Source: Alphaproteobacteria bacterium
GTDB taxonomy: Bacteria > Myxococcota_A > UBA796 > GCA-2862545
NCBI GenBank assembly: GCA_020632955.1
Contig: JACKEO010000001.1
Location: forward strand, 62,001-126,000
Reading direction: 5' to 3'
DNA: 64,000 bases
The notes below the pieces were generated by a model that worked only from the letters and a program-made list of their open reading frames with translations, did no database searches and was not told the origin of the DNA. A program made the position numbers and the translations under genes. The stretch's first letter is position 1. The number at the start of each line of letters is the position of its first letter. This document shows positions 38,770 to 48,187 of this stretch, piece by piece.

Positions 38770-40530
38770 CTAGTTGACCTTGACCTTCTTCGGCCGGCCC
38801 GCGGAGCCGTAGGTGACGCCGTCGGCCGACAGGTAGTACTCGACGCCCTCGGCGAAGGTGTCGTCGACGTCGATCACCGCACGGTAGCCGCCGAGGACGA
38901 AGCTCAGCTTCTTGGTGAACCACGAACCGCCGCCCGCAGACCGGTAGTGCAGGGTGACGTCGGTCTTGACGCAGGTCTTGGCCGCCACGGCGAGCGAGGC
39001 GCCCTTGCTCACGCTCGACGCCACGTCGACGTCCTTGAAGCACTGGGAGGGCGGCGGCGGCGGTGGCGGCGCCTCCTGGACGGCAGGCGCGGCGGTGGCC
39101 GGCGCCTCGGCCGGAGCTTCTGCCGACCCTCCGGAGGCCGGCTCCGTGCGCGCAGGCTCGGTGCGCGTGGGTTCCGTGCGCGCAGGCGTGGACTTCGTGG
39201 CCGCGGGGCGCTTGGCGGCCGGCGCAGCGGGCGTCTCGACCGCCGCCGTCGTGGCGGCCGCGGTGGCCGCCGGCGCCTCGGCCACCACGGCCGGCGCCTC
39301 GGCGACCTCGACGGGGGTGGGCGCCTCGGAGCCCGCGGTGGCGCCCGTGTCGCGCGACAGCAGCGCCCAGAGGGTGCCGCCCGCGGCGAGCAGGAGGAGC
39401 ACCGCCACGCCACCGAGGATCGCCACGGAGGAGGTGCCGCCGGACCGGCCCAGCGAATCGGGCGGTGCCACGGTGCGGCCGCCGGACGGCGCGTAGACCG
39501 CCCGGTGCTGGCCCGAGTCCTCGATGAGGTCGCCCTCCATGGGCGGCATCGTGTGGCTGACGGTGGCGAGGCCGTCGTCGGGCAGCAGCGTCTCGCCCCC
39601 GCCCGGCGCCTTGGCCGCCGGCACCGACGCGATCGCCTTCTGCGAGCCCGTGACCTCCGACGAGGTGGTGGGCGGCGGCGGCGGGAGATCCTCCACCGGG
39701 CGCTGGAGCTTGGGCGTGCCCGCCGGCACCTCGGGGAGCGCGTCACGCACCCCGAGCAGCGCCGCGGCGAACTCGGACGCCGAGGCGTAGCGCTTCTCCT
39801 TCTTGTACTCGGTGGCCTTGATGAGCACCGGCACCAGCGGCGAGGGCACGCCCTCGAGCATCGTGGCGTCCTGCTCGGCGGCGAACAGGTCCATCGGGGT
39901 CTTGTCGGTGAGCAGCGAGTAGAGCGTGGCCGCCATCGCGTAGACGTCGGCGCGCTCGTCGACGTGCTTGGCGTCGCTGCGCTGCTCGGGGGCCATGAAG
40001 CCCCAGGTGCCCATCACGGCACCCGTCTTCGTGAGGTTGACGTCGCTGTCGCCGGCCCGGGCGATGCCGAAGTCGGTGAGGCGGCAGACGCCGTCCCGGT
40101 CGACCATGATGTTGTGCGGCTTGAGATCGCGGTGGATGACGCCCTTGTTGTGCGCCACCTGCAGGCCCTGGCAGGTCTCGACGATCACGTCGACCGCGAG
40201 GCGCGGCGGCATCGGACCGTGGGTCTCGAGCCAGTCGACGAGGCTGCCCCCCTCCACCAGCTCCATGACGATGTAGGCCCAGTCGTCGTCGCGGTCGACG
40301 TCGTACACCCGGACGATGTTCGGGTGCTCCAGCAGGGCCATGGTCTGCGCCTCGGCCTCGAAGCGCGCCATGATCTTCTTCTTCTTGGCGTACTCGGGCA
40401 GCAGCACCTTGATCGCGCGCCACACCTGGAGCCGCTGGTCGTAGCCCCGGTAGACGGTGGCCATGCCACCCTCGCCCAGGCGCTTGACGAGGAGGTAGCG
40501 GCCGCTGGCCAGCGTCTGCGGATCGGTCAT
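38770..40530 (-). CDS. Transmembrane Ser/Thr protein kinase with periplasmic domain
   Basis: A complete 586-aa Hanks-type kinase. The Gly-rich loop is GEGGMA (19-24), catalytic Lys41, catalytic loop HRDLKPHN (133-140), DFG at 153-155, APE at 180-182. After a juxtamembrane linker come one membrane helix (about 368-391), a Pro/Ala/Thr-rich stretch and a C-terminal 90-residue domain with two Cys (CFKDVDV...KTCVKTD), probably a periplasmic sensor. The cytoplasmic substrates are unknown; the FHA protein and PP2C phosphatase are plausible partners. It lies 19 bp upstream of the collar lipoprotein gene. Confidence 0.95.
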   Translation of the reverse strand: MTDPQTLASGRYLLVKRLGEGGMATVYRGYDQRLQVWRAIKVLLPEYAKKKKIMARFEAEAQTMALLEHPNIVRVYDVDRDDDWAYIVMELVEGGSLVDWLETHGPMPPRLAVDVIVETCQGLQVAHNKGVIHRDLKPHNIMVDRDGVCRLTDFGIARAGDSDVNLTKTGAVMGTWGFMAPEQRSDAKHVDERADVYAMAATLYSLLTDKTPMDLFAAEQDATMLEGVPSPLVPVLIKATEYKKEKRYASASEFAAALLGVRDALPEVPAGTPKLQRPVEDLPPPPPTTSSEVTGSQKAIASVPAAKAPGGGETLLPDDGLATVSHTMPPMEGDLIEDSGQHRAVYAPSGGRTVAPPDSLGRSGGTSSVAILGGVAVLLLLAAGGTLWALLSRDTGATAGSEAPTPVEVAEAPAVVAEAPAATAAATTAAVETPAAPAAKRPAATKSTPARTEPTRTEPARTEPASGGSAEAPAEAPATAAPAVQEAPPPPPPPSQCFKDVDVASSVSKGASLAVAAKTCVKTDVTLHYRSAGGGSWFTKKLSFVLGGYRAVIDVDDTFAEGVEYYLSADGVTYGSAGRPKKVKVN

Positions 40531-40630
40531 CGCTGCGGTTCGCTCGACGGGGGGGGACGCGCGCGCACCGTACCACGCCCGTCCCGTCCGCGCCGGGCAC
40601 GAGGATCGCGCGAAGCGACGCTCCGCCCGA

Positions 40631-41491
40631 TCAGATCCGACCGGCCCCCACCGGTACCACGTAGGTGCGGTCGAGCACCTGCACGTCGTGGATCCGATCG
40701 AGCCGGAAGATCCGGGGCTCTGAGCGGAGGAGGCACAGGCCCTCCAGGCGCGGCAGGCGCACCCGCCACAGCTCCACCTCGCGGTCCGAGAGGTAGACAC
40801 GCCCGTCCTCGTCGCGGGACACGTAGGTCAGCCGCACCGCCCGTCGGGCCGCAGCCGCCTCCCGCAGACGGCGTCCCATCGCGCGTCGCCAGGGGCTCCG
40901 GGGCCCCAGCTCGCCCAGTCGGGCCGCGAGGCCCTCGTCGTCGAGCCGCGCGTCGGGATCCACGAGCTCCAGCAGGCGCCACCACGCGCGGAGGGTGGCC
41001 TCGGCGTCGTGCCGGGCCCGGTGGGTGGTGGTGCGGGGCACGCCGCAGGCCTCGCAGACGTCGTCCAGGCGGTGACGCGACAGGGCCAGCACCGCGCGCG
41101 CGACCTCGAGGGAGTCGTGCCAGCGCACGTCGAGCGGCGGGGCCCCGAGCCGCGCGAGCGCCGCCATGAGGAAGGAGCGATCGACCGCGGCGGCGTGGGC
41201 CACCACGTCCGACCCCTCCAGCCGCGCCCGCAGCGCCGGGAGGACCTCCGCGAAGGCGGGCGCATCGGCCAGCTCCTCGGGTCCCAGGCCGTGGATGTGT
41301 CGTGCCTCGGTGTCGAGCGGCCCCCGGGGACGCACCAGCGCCGACCACGTCCCCTCCAGCTGCCCCGCGGTCCCCCAGGCCAGGCCCACCTCGCAGATCC
41401 CGTGGGTCTGCGGGTCCAGGCCCGTCATCTCCAGATCGAGCGCGACCCATCGACGCGTCCTGGCGGCCACCGCCTGCGCGATCCCCGCCAC
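40631..41491 (-). CDS. DEDD 3'-5' exonuclease fused to a WYL-like domain
   Basis: This 286-aa protein has the DnaQ-type exonuclease fold: Exo I WVALDLEMTG (Asp19, Glu21), Exo II around Asp104 (AAVDRSF) and Exo III HRARHDAEAT (His157, Asp162). Residues 212-275 (RAVRLTYVSRDEDG ... IFRLDRIHDVQVLD) look like a small WYL/Sm-like ligand-binding domain, which is unusual on an exonuclease. The start is GTG, 1 bp after the upstream gene's stop, so the two are in one operon. A role in nucleic acid repair or defence is possible. Confidence 0.75.
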   Translation of the reverse strand: MAGIAQAVAARTRRWVALDLEMTGLDPQTHGICEVGLAWGTAGQLEGTWSALVRPRGPLDTEARHIHGLGPEELADAPAFAEVLPALRARLEGSDVVAHAAAVDRSFLMAALARLGAPPLDVRWHDSLEVARAVLALSRHRLDDVCEACGVPRTTTHRARHDAEATLRAWWRLLELVDPDARLDDEGLAARLGELGPRSPWRRAMGRRLREAAAARRAVRLTYVSRDEDGRVYLSDREVELWRVRLPRLEGLCLLRSEPRIFRLDRIHDVQVLDRTYVVPVGAGRI

Positions 41492-41492
41492 G

Positions 41493-42305
41493 TCAGCGGC
41501 GACGCGCGAGCTTGCCCCGCATCCGCGGCGCCGGCGGCCCCTGCTGCATGCGCATCGTCACGCCCTCGGGCGGCGGACCGCGCCGGCCGCGCACCATCGC
41601 CTGCTGGGCGGCCTCCTCGGGGAAGAAGCCGTACCAGCCCTCGCCGAGCACCGTGGGGCCGTCGACCTTCTCCTTGTTCGCGAGCGCCGCGCGCAGCTGC
41701 TTGAGCGCGCCGTGGTCGGGCAGCGCCTCGAGGCCCTGGGCCACCGTGCGCAGCGCCGCCTCGCGATCGCCCTTGCGGGCCTGGAGGACCGCCCCCACCA
41801 GGTAGATCTGCGGCTCCTTCGACGCGTAGGCGATGGCGTTGGCCAGGGCCGCGTCACGCTCGGCGGTGCGGCCGCGGCGATCGTGGACGCACGCGGCGGC
41901 CAGCGCGGCCGTCCAGTCGCGGAAGGCGCGCTCCAGCCGGGGCAGCGCCGCGTCGAACTCCATGATCATGTAGTCGAGCATCCCCACCTGGCCGTCGATC
42001 TGCCGGTCGAGGAGCACCTGCCAGCGCGACCAGTCGGTGCGCACCCGCTCGAGCCCCTCGCGCGCCCGCTCGATCACCGCCCGCACCTCGGCCTGGCTCT
42101 TCGCCTCCCGCAGCCCCTGGAGCGACGCGGTGACCGGCCCGAGCTCGGCCTGCACCTTCTGGCCCGTGCGGCGCACGAGCAGGAAGGCCACCACCGGGAA
42201 GATCAGGAGGGCGGGCACGATCCCCGTCACCCACGACATCCCGGCCAGCAGGGCGAGCGGGAAGGGCACGAGGGAGATCGCGAGCGCCAGCAGCAGCGTG
42301 TACAT
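41493..42305 (-). CDS. Membrane protein with TPR-like cytoplasmic part
   Basis: The 270-aa protein has two N-terminal membrane helices (LLLALAISLVPFPLALLAG; IVPALLIFPVVAFLLV), then a helical domain with TPR-like repeats and a basic tail (RMRGKLARRR). Upstream of the exonuclease in the same operon (1 bp apart) and divergent from queG. Function unknown. Confidence 0.65.
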   Translation of the reverse strand: MYTLLLALAISLVPFPLALLAGMSWVTGIVPALLIFPVVAFLLVRRTGQKVQAELGPVTASLQGLREAKSQAEVRAVIERAREGLERVRTDWSRWQVLLDRQIDGQVGMLDYMIMEFDAALPRLERAFRDWTAALAAACVHDRRGRTAERDAALANAIAYASKEPQIYLVGAVLQARKGDREAALRTVAQGLEALPDHGALKQLRAALANKEKVDGPTVLGEGWYGFFPEEAAQQAMVRGRRGPPPEGVTMRMQQGPPAPRMRGKLARRR

Positions 42306-42339
42306 GGGCGAGTCCAGAGGGTCCCCGCCCCCTAACCAC

Positions 42340-43485
42340 ATGCACGATCCTCGCGCCGCCGATCCCCACGACCTCGCCCTGCGCCCCCGGGAGGCCCTGC
42401 TCGGGCTCGCGCGGGCGCACGGCTTCCACCACGCCCGTCTCGCCCAGGTGGGCCCCACGCCCCACGGCGCCGCCTTCGAGGCCTGGCTCGCGGCGGGCCA
42501 CGCCGCCGACATGGGGTGGATGCGCCACGGCGTGGACGTGCGGCTCGACCCCCGCCGCCGCGAGGCCACGGCGCGCACCGCCCTCGTCCTCGCGGTGGAG
42601 CACCACCACCGCCGCCCCCCCGACCCCGGCGGACGCACCGGACTCGTGGCCCGGTACGCCTGGGGGCGCGACTACCACAACCTCGTCGGCAAGCGCCTGA
42701 AGCGCCTGGCGTCTGCGCTGCGCACCGCCGGCGTGACCTGCTGGGGGGGCGTCGACACCGCCCCGGTGCTGGAGCGCAGCTGGGCCGCGGAGGCCGGTCT
42801 GGGCTTCACCGGCAAGAGCAGCGTGCAGATCCTGCCTGCCCGCACCTCGTGGATGGTGCTCGGCGTGCTCTTCGTCGACCTCGAGGCCGAGCCCGACCGC
42901 CCCCTGCGCGACCACTGCGGCACCTGCCGGCGCTGCCTCGACGCGTGCCCCACCGAGGCCTTCGTGGGACCGCGCAGCCTCGATGCCGGGCGCTGCATCG
43001 CCTACTGGACCATCGAGGCCGCGGGCCTGCCTCCCCTCGCCCTCCGTCCGGGCTTCGGCCGCTGGGTCTTCGGCTGCGACGTGTGCCAGGAGGTCTGCCC
43101 GCACAATGCCGCGGCGCCGGATCCCGACGAGGCGGACCTGGCGCCGCGCCACGCCTGGCTCGACCTCGACGAGGTCGTCGCGAGCCCCGACGACGCCCTG
43201 CTGGCGCGCTTCACGGGCACGCCGCTCCGGCGCCCCGGCGCCGCGGGTCTCAAGCGCAACGCGCTGCTCGCCCTGGGCAACCTCGGCGACCCGGGCGGCG
43301 TGGACGCCGCGCGCCTCGGGCTGTCCCACCCGTCGCCCGTGGTCCGCGGCGCTGCCGTCTGGGCGCTCGCGCGGCTCGAGGCCCTGCCCGTCGCCGCCAC
43401 GGACCCCGATTCGCTCGTGCAGGCCGAGATCCTCGCCGCGCGCGAGGGGCGCGTGCCACCGGCCACGCCCCTGGGCCCGCGTTAG
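42340..43485 (+). CDS. queG: Epoxyqueuosine reductase
   Basis: The 381-aa cobalamin/Fe-S enzyme converts epoxyqueuosine to queuosine in tRNA. The catalytic Asp is in VDTAPVLER (Asp139); two 4Fe-4S clusters bind at CGTCRRCLDACP (Cys193, 196, 199, 203) and CDVCQEVCP (Cys246, 249, 253). A HEAT-like helical tail binds tRNA in the family. Full length. It is followed after 9 bp by the phosphatidylcholine synthase gene. Confidence 0.95.
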   Translation: MHDPRAADPHDLALRPREALLGLARAHGFHHARLAQVGPTPHGAAFEAWLAAGHAADMGWMRHGVDVRLDPRRREATARTALVLAVEHHHRRPPDPGGRTGLVARYAWGRDYHNLVGKRLKRLASALRTAGVTCWGGVDTAPVLERSWAAEAGLGFTGKSSVQILPARTSWMVLGVLFVDLEAEPDRPLRDHCGTCRRCLDACPTEAFVGPRSLDAGRCIAYWTIEAAGLPPLALRPGFGRWVFGCDVCQEVCPHNAAAPDPDEADLAPRHAWLDLDEVVASPDDALLARFTGTPLRRPGAAGLKRNALLALGNLGDPGGVDAARLGLSHPSPVVRGAAVWALARLEALPVAATDPDSLVQAEILAAREGRVPPATPLGPR

Positions 43486-43494
43486 TCCGAGCGG

Positions 43495-44283
43495 ATGCCC
43501 GGACCGGAGCCGCGCATGGCGTCCAGCCCCCCGTCCCCCCAGCGTCGCCTCGCCGCGTGGGGCGTCCACCTCTACACCGCGCTCGGCCTTCCGCTCGCCT
43601 TCCTGTGCGTGCAGGCCCTGGTCGACGGCGACGCCGCCCGCTTCTTCGTCTTCTCGGCCCTCGCCTGCGCGGTCGACGCCAGCGACGGCTTCCTGGCACG
43701 CAAGGTGGGCGTCAAGGAGGTGCTGCCCGGCTTCTCGGGGCGCCGGCTCGACGACATCGTCGACTACCTCCACTTCGTCTGCCTGCCCCTCGCCGCGCTG
43801 CCGGCGCTGGGCCTGCTGCCCGCGGAGCTCGCGTGGGTGGTCGTCGTCCCGCTGATGGCCAGCGCCTACGGCTTCTGCCAGGAGCAGGCGAAGACCGAGG
43901 AGTCCTTCGTGGGCTTCCCGTCGTACTGGAACGTGCTGGCGCTCTACCTGTACGTGCTCGGCGCGAGCACGCAGGTGGTCGTGGGCAGCCTGCTGGTGCT
44001 GTCGGCCCTCGTCTTCGTCCCCATCCACTACGTCTACCCGTCGCGCACCCGCTTCATGCAGCGCACCACGGTGGGCCTGGGGCTGGTGTGGACGGCGATG
44101 GTGGTCGCCCTGTCGCTGTCACCGCACGCCGCGTGGGCAGTGCAGCTGGGCTGGGTCTCGCTGTTCTACCCGGCCTACTACGTGGGCCTGTCGCTGGTGC
44201 ACCACCGCCGCGTCCACGGCGACGACGCCGACGGCGATCCCCCGGATCCGGCCGACCCCGCCGACGAGCCCCTGGCCGTCTGA
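43495..44283 (+). CDS. pcs: Phosphatidylcholine synthase (CDP-alcohol phosphatidyltransferase)
   Basis: The 262-aa, 8-helix-like membrane enzyme has the CDP-alcohol motif D61-x2-D64-G-x2-A-R ... G82-x3-D86-x3-D90. The following segment LDDIVDYLHFV and the later SFVGFPSYWNVLALYLYVLG match the Pcs branch that condenses CDP-diacylglycerol with choline. A start at ATG 43516 is possible. The product would be phosphatidylcholine in the inner membrane. Choline substrate is inferred from subfamily resemblance. Confidence 0.82.
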   Translation: MPGPEPRMASSPPSPQRRLAAWGVHLYTALGLPLAFLCVQALVDGDAARFFVFSALACAVDASDGFLARKVGVKEVLPGFSGRRLDDIVDYLHFVCLPLAALPALGLLPAELAWVVVVPLMASAYGFCQEQAKTEESFVGFPSYWNVLALYLYVLGASTQVVVGSLLVLSALVFVPIHYVYPSRTRFMQRTTVGLGLVWTAMVVALSLSPHAAWAVQLGWVSLFYPAYYVGLSLVHHRRVHGDDADGDPPDPADPADEPLAV

Positions 44284-44314
44284 CGTCGGTCGGTCCCGCC
44301 GCGCAGCACGGGCG

Positions 44315-44941
44315 CTAGGCGTCGCCCCGCGAGGGCGCGCCCTGCGCCAGCACGTCGAGGAGCGCGCTCTCGAGGAGGTCCAGGCGCACGCCGCCGGCGT
44401 CGGCGTCCAGGTAGGCCCGACGGGCCGTGGGATCGCGCAGGAAGAGCCGCGCCATGGCGTCCACCCAGGCCCGTCCCTCGAGGTGCGGCACCGCCCGGGC
44501 GCGCAGCAGGCCCACCGCGGCCCAGGCCTGGGCACCGAGCACCCGCAGCGCCTGCGACGGCGGGTAGTCGGGCGTGGGCTCGCCCCGGAGCGCCACCTCC
44601 ACCCTGCGGAAGGGCTCGTCCCCCTCGAGCTCGCGCACGATGCGGCCGGCGGACTCGAAGCGCACGAGGATGTCGGAGCGCCCGTCGGACAACGGCTCGT
44701 GGTGGTCGAGGTGCCCCACGCCGACCTCGACGCAGAGCGGCGGCGCGCCCAGGTGCTCCGCCTCGTGGCCCGGCGCGATGGTGGCGATGCCAAGCACGCC
44801 GTCGGCGGCCAGCACGTGGGCCACCAGCGCCCGGTAGCGCGGCTCGAAGACGCGGAGCGGGAGCAGCTCGCCCGGGAGCAGCACCACGCCCGGCAGCGGG
44901 AACACCGGCAGGGCGCGGCAGGTCTCGGACAGGTCGGTCAT
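44315..44941 (-). CDS. Lon N-terminal-domain (LON substrate-binding) protein
   Basis: A 208-aa stand-alone copy of the Lon substrate-recognition domain: LPVFPLPGVVLLPGELLPLRVFEPRYRAL is the characteristic start. There is no ATPase or protease domain, so it is a solitary LON/PUA-like protein of unknown role. Convergent with pcs (31 bp) and divergent from the rhomboid gene. Confidence 0.88.
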   Translation of the reverse strand: MTDLSETCRALPVFPLPGVVLLPGELLPLRVFEPRYRALVAHVLAADGVLGIATIAPGHEAEHLGAPPLCVEVGVGHLDHHEPLSDGRSDILVRFESAGRIVRELEGDEPFRRVEVALRGEPTPDYPPSQALRVLGAQAWAAVGLLRARAVPHLEGRAWVDAMARLFLRDPTARRAYLDADAGGVRLDLLESALLDVLAQGAPSRGDA

Positions 44942-45014
44942 CGAGCGCCACCGTTCCGCGAGCGCAGTCGACCACGGGATAACGGGTCGCACGCCCAGCT
45001 GGAGCCCCTGCCGC

Positions 45015-47108
45015 GTGGTCCATCTCCGCCTGCCCGACGAGGACGTGACGCTCGACTGGGACGCCTTCGAGCAGCGCGTCGCCGCCGGTCGCGTCCCCGC
45101 GGACGCCCTGGTCCGGATCCCGGCGGTCACGGGAGAGGCGTGGGTGCGCGCCGACAGCCTCGAGCTCTACGGCGAGCTCGCCGGAGGGCGCCACGCCGCC
45201 TTCCAGCGGGTCCAGGCCGCCGCCGGACCGCCGCTGCTCACCGCGCTGCTCGTGGGCGTGCAGGTGCAGATCTGGTGGCTCGCCCGGCTGCCGGCCGTGC
45301 GCACCTTCGCCGAGCAGCGCCTCACCCGGTGGACGCCGCCCGTGCTGGAGGACGGCGAGGCGTGGCGGCTGATCACGATGGGCTTCGTCCACACCAGCCT
45401 GGGGCACGCCCTCGCCAACCTCACCTGGCTCGCCTACGTCGCCTTCCACCTCGAGCGCGCGCTCGGATGGCGCAACCTGCTCTTCCTGTACCTGGGGTCC
45501 GTGACGGGCGGGAGCGTGGTGTCGCTGCTGGGCTCGCCCGACGCCCCCTCCCTCGGCGCGTCGGGCGGCGTCTTCGGCCTGATCGCGGCCACGGTGGTCT
45601 TCGGGCTGTCGCGTCCGGAGCTGCTCCCCGAGCGGGCCCGGCGGGTCTTCGGCTTCGCGCTGCTCCCCTACCTGGGGCTCATGCTCGCCTCGGGCGTCCG
45701 GAGCCCCAACGTCGACAACTGGTCCCACCTGGGCGGGCTCGTGGCCGGGGGGGTGCTGGCGATGCTGGTGGACCCCGAGGGGCTGGAGCGACGTCCCGGC
45801 CGCTCGGCACGGGTCCGGTGGGCGGGCGCGGCGATGCTGGTCGTCCTGCTCGCCGGTCTGGCCCTCCTCGGTCCTCGCCTGGAGCCGCTGCGCACCGAGG
45901 CGGAGGCACGCAGGGTGGCGCTGCGGGCCCGCGGCGCCGATCGGGCCGCCGACCTCGACGCGAGCGAGGCGGGGCCGCTCACCGTGTTCGTGCCGGTGGG
46001 CTGGTCGTCCGAGCGCCTGGCCACCGGGGAGCCGGCGTGGTCGCCGCCCCTGTCGCCGCGCGCCTGGTCCGCCGTGGTGGAGCAGGCCGACCGTCCGACG
46101 ACCGCCACCGCCGCCGTGGAGGCCGCACGGCAGGAGATCGACGGCCTGGGCTGGGAGACCCGGTGGGAGCCGCCGCATGAGGCGACGCTGGCGGGGCGGT
46201 CCGCCCTGGAGCTGCAGGGCACCGCGGCGATGCCCAGGCCGCGCCGGGTCGTGCTCCGCGCGACGGCCCGCGGCACCCAGGTGCTGACGACGCGCTGGCT
46301 CGTGGAGGAGGACCGCGCCGCCCACCTCGAGCCCCTGCACGCCCGCCTCCTCTCCGCGCTGCGATGGACCCCCGATGCCGGGATCGAGGCCCTGCGCGCC
46401 CGCGTGGCCCGCGCGCCGGACGCCGAGGTGCCCCGACGTGAGCTCGCCGAGGCGTTGGCGGCCGCCGGGGAGGGGCAGGAGGCGCTCGCGCTGCACGCGG
46501 CGCTCGTCGCGGCCTTCCCCCGTGCGCGCGCCGAGCGGCTGGCCCAGCTGCGCACCGTGGGGTGGTACCCCGAGCTGGTGCCCGACCTGGATGCACTCGT
46601 CGACGCCACGCTCGCCGCAGGCCTCGGGCCGCCCGTGACCGCCGCGGTGGCCGACCTCCTCGACGGCCTGGACCGCCGCGACGAGGCCGCAGGCCTGCTC
46701 GATCTGGCGTGGGTGCAGGCCCCCGGGGATCGCAGCCTCGCGCGCGCCCGTCGCGCGCGGCACCTGGGCATCGACCTCGACGCGGCGGGGAACGTGCGTG
46801 GGCCGCCCTGGCTCCCCTCCCGCGCGCCCGACGCGCTCGATCTCGACGCCGCCCGCGCGCAGGCGGCGCGGCGCGAGGCGGCCCGCACGGCGCTCGTGCA
46901 GGCGATCGCCGAGACGCCGCCGGGCGAGCCCGCGCTCGTGGCCGCCCTCGTCACGCTGGCCCGCGAGGCGGACGGCACCGCGGAGGATCTGCCCCTCGTG
47001 CGCGCCGACCTCGAGCGGGCCGTCGAGGGATCCACCCCGGCCTGGTGGGATCCGCGCCTCCCCCCCGCGACCGAGCTGCTCACGCGCCTGCCCGACCCGC
47101 AGCCCTGA
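45015..47108 (+). CDS. Rhomboid-family intramembrane protease with large TPR-like tail
   Basis: The 697-aa protein has a short N-terminal soluble domain (residues 1-55, GYF_2-like), then a six-helix rhomboid core: HTSLGHALANLTWL, catalytic Ser in GASGGVFG and catalytic His in NWSHLGGLVAG. Residues about 305-697 form an extra soluble part, mainly TPR-like helical repeats. Rhomboids are normally 200-300 aa. The extra part may select membrane substrates. The start is GTG. Ser-His dyad present, so probably active. Confidence 0.85.
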   Translation: MVHLRLPDEDVTLDWDAFEQRVAAGRVPADALVRIPAVTGEAWVRADSLELYGELAGGRHAAFQRVQAAAGPPLLTALLVGVQVQIWWLARLPAVRTFAEQRLTRWTPPVLEDGEAWRLITMGFVHTSLGHALANLTWLAYVAFHLERALGWRNLLFLYLGSVTGGSVVSLLGSPDAPSLGASGGVFGLIAATVVFGLSRPELLPERARRVFGFALLPYLGLMLASGVRSPNVDNWSHLGGLVAGGVLAMLVDPEGLERRPGRSARVRWAGAAMLVVLLAGLALLGPRLEPLRTEAEARRVALRARGADRAADLDASEAGPLTVFVPVGWSSERLATGEPAWSPPLSPRAWSAVVEQADRPTTATAAVEAARQEIDGLGWETRWEPPHEATLAGRSALELQGTAAMPRPRRVVLRATARGTQVLTTRWLVEEDRAAHLEPLHARLLSALRWTPDAGIEALRARVARAPDAEVPRRELAEALAAAGEGQEALALHAALVAAFPRARAERLAQLRTVGWYPELVPDLDALVDATLAAGLGPPVTAAVADLLDGLDRRDEAAGLLDLAWVQAPGDRSLARARRARHLGIDLDAAGNVRGPPWLPSRAPDALDLDAARAQAARREAARTALVQAIAETPPGEPALVAALVTLAREADGTAEDLPLVRADLERAVEGSTPAWWDPRLPPATELLTRLPDPQP

Positions 47109-47113
47109 GCGCC

Positions 47114-47142
47114 TTGCCGCACCCCTCCCTCGCGCCTAGGGT
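47114..47142 (+). promoter_or_regulatory. Putative promoter of trxB
   Basis: TTGCCG (47114-47119) and TAGGGT (47137-47142) are 17 bp apart, about 34 bp upstream of the trxB GTG. The same -10, TAGGGT, is used at topB. Confidence 0.5.
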
Positions 47143-47175
47143 TGCGGCCCTCCTCCTCCCCACCTCGGAGTCCTC

Positions 47176-48096
47176 GTGCCCAAGGTCGTCGTCCTCGGCT
47201 CGGGCCCGGCGGGTCTCACCGCTGCGCTCTACCTGTCCCGCGCCAACCTCGCGCCCACCGTGCTGGAGGGCCTGGAGCCCGGCGGCCAGCTCACCACCAC
47301 CACCGACGTCGACAACTTCCCCGGGTTCCCCGAGGGCATCATGGGCCCCGAGCTCATGGAGCGGATGAAGGCGCAGGCGGAGCGCTTCGGCACCACCTTC
47401 GTGCTGGACGAGGTCACCGAGGCCGATCTCTCGCAGCGGCCCTTCAAGCTCACCACCTCGATGTCGGGCACGCTCGAGGCCGATGCGCTGGTGATCGCCA
47501 CCGGCGCCTCCGCCCGCTACCTCGGCCTGCCGAACGAGCTCCGGCTGCGGGGCCACGGCGTGAGCGCCTGCGCCACCTGCGACGGCTTCTTCTTCCAGGG
47601 CCAGGACATCGCCGTGATCGGCGGCGGCGACTCCGCCATGGAGGAGGCCACCTTCCTCACGAAGTTCGCGCGCAAGGTGTACGTGATCCACCGCCGCGCC
47701 GAGCTCCGCGCCTCGAAGATCATGCAGGACCGCGCCTTCGCGAACCCGAAGATCGAGTTCATCTGGAACAGCGAGGTCACCGACGTGCTCGGCGAGGGCA
47801 AGGTGGCCGGCCTCGTGGTGCGCGACCTGGAGCAGGACACCAGCCGCACCCTCGACGTCACCGGCCTCTTCCTGGCCATCGGCCACACGCCCAACACGGG
47901 GCCCTTCGCCCGCTGGCTGGGCCACGACGACCAGGGCTACCTCGTGACGGCCGAGGGCTCGACGCGCACCTCCGTCGAGGGCGTCTTCGCCTGCGGCGAC
48001 GTGCAGGACACGATCTACCGCCAGGCGATCACCGCCGCGGGCAGCGGCTGCCAGGCCGCCCTCGACTGCGAGCGCTGGCTCGAGGCGAGCCACTAG
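47176..48096 (+). CDS. trxB: Thioredoxin reductase
   Basis: The 306-aa FAD/NADPH enzyme reduces thioredoxin. FAD-binding GSGPAGLTAALY (residues 8-19), redox Cys pair CATC (132-135), NADPH site VIGGGDSAMEEA and the C-terminal FAD motif GVFACGDVQD are all present. The start is GTG. A hairpin follows the stop. Confidence 0.96.
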   Translation: MPKVVVLGSGPAGLTAALYLSRANLAPTVLEGLEPGGQLTTTTDVDNFPGFPEGIMGPELMERMKAQAERFGTTFVLDEVTEADLSQRPFKLTTSMSGTLEADALVIATGASARYLGLPNELRLRGHGVSACATCDGFFFQGQDIAVIGGGDSAMEEATFLTKFARKVYVIHRRAELRASKIMQDRAFANPKIEFIWNSEVTDVLGEGKVAGLVVRDLEQDTSRTLDVTGLFLAIGHTPNTGPFARWLGHDDQGYLVTAEGSTRTSVEGVFACGDVQDTIYRQAITAAGSGCQAALDCERWLEASH

Positions 48097-48112
48097 GCAC
48101 GTCGCCGCGTCT

Positions 48113-48148
48113 GCGCCGGCCCCCGACGTTGACGTGGGGGCGCGGCGC
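48113..48148 (+). terminator. Hairpin after trxB
   Basis: GCCCCC and GGGGGC enclose a smaller ACG/CGT stem, extended outside by GCGCC/GGCGC. It begins 16 bp after the trxB stop and lies before the PfkB gene. It lacks a T-tract. Confidence 0.45.
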
Positions 48149-48187
48149 CGGTAGTCCGGCCGGCCCCCCGACGGGGTGGAGGTGGAC

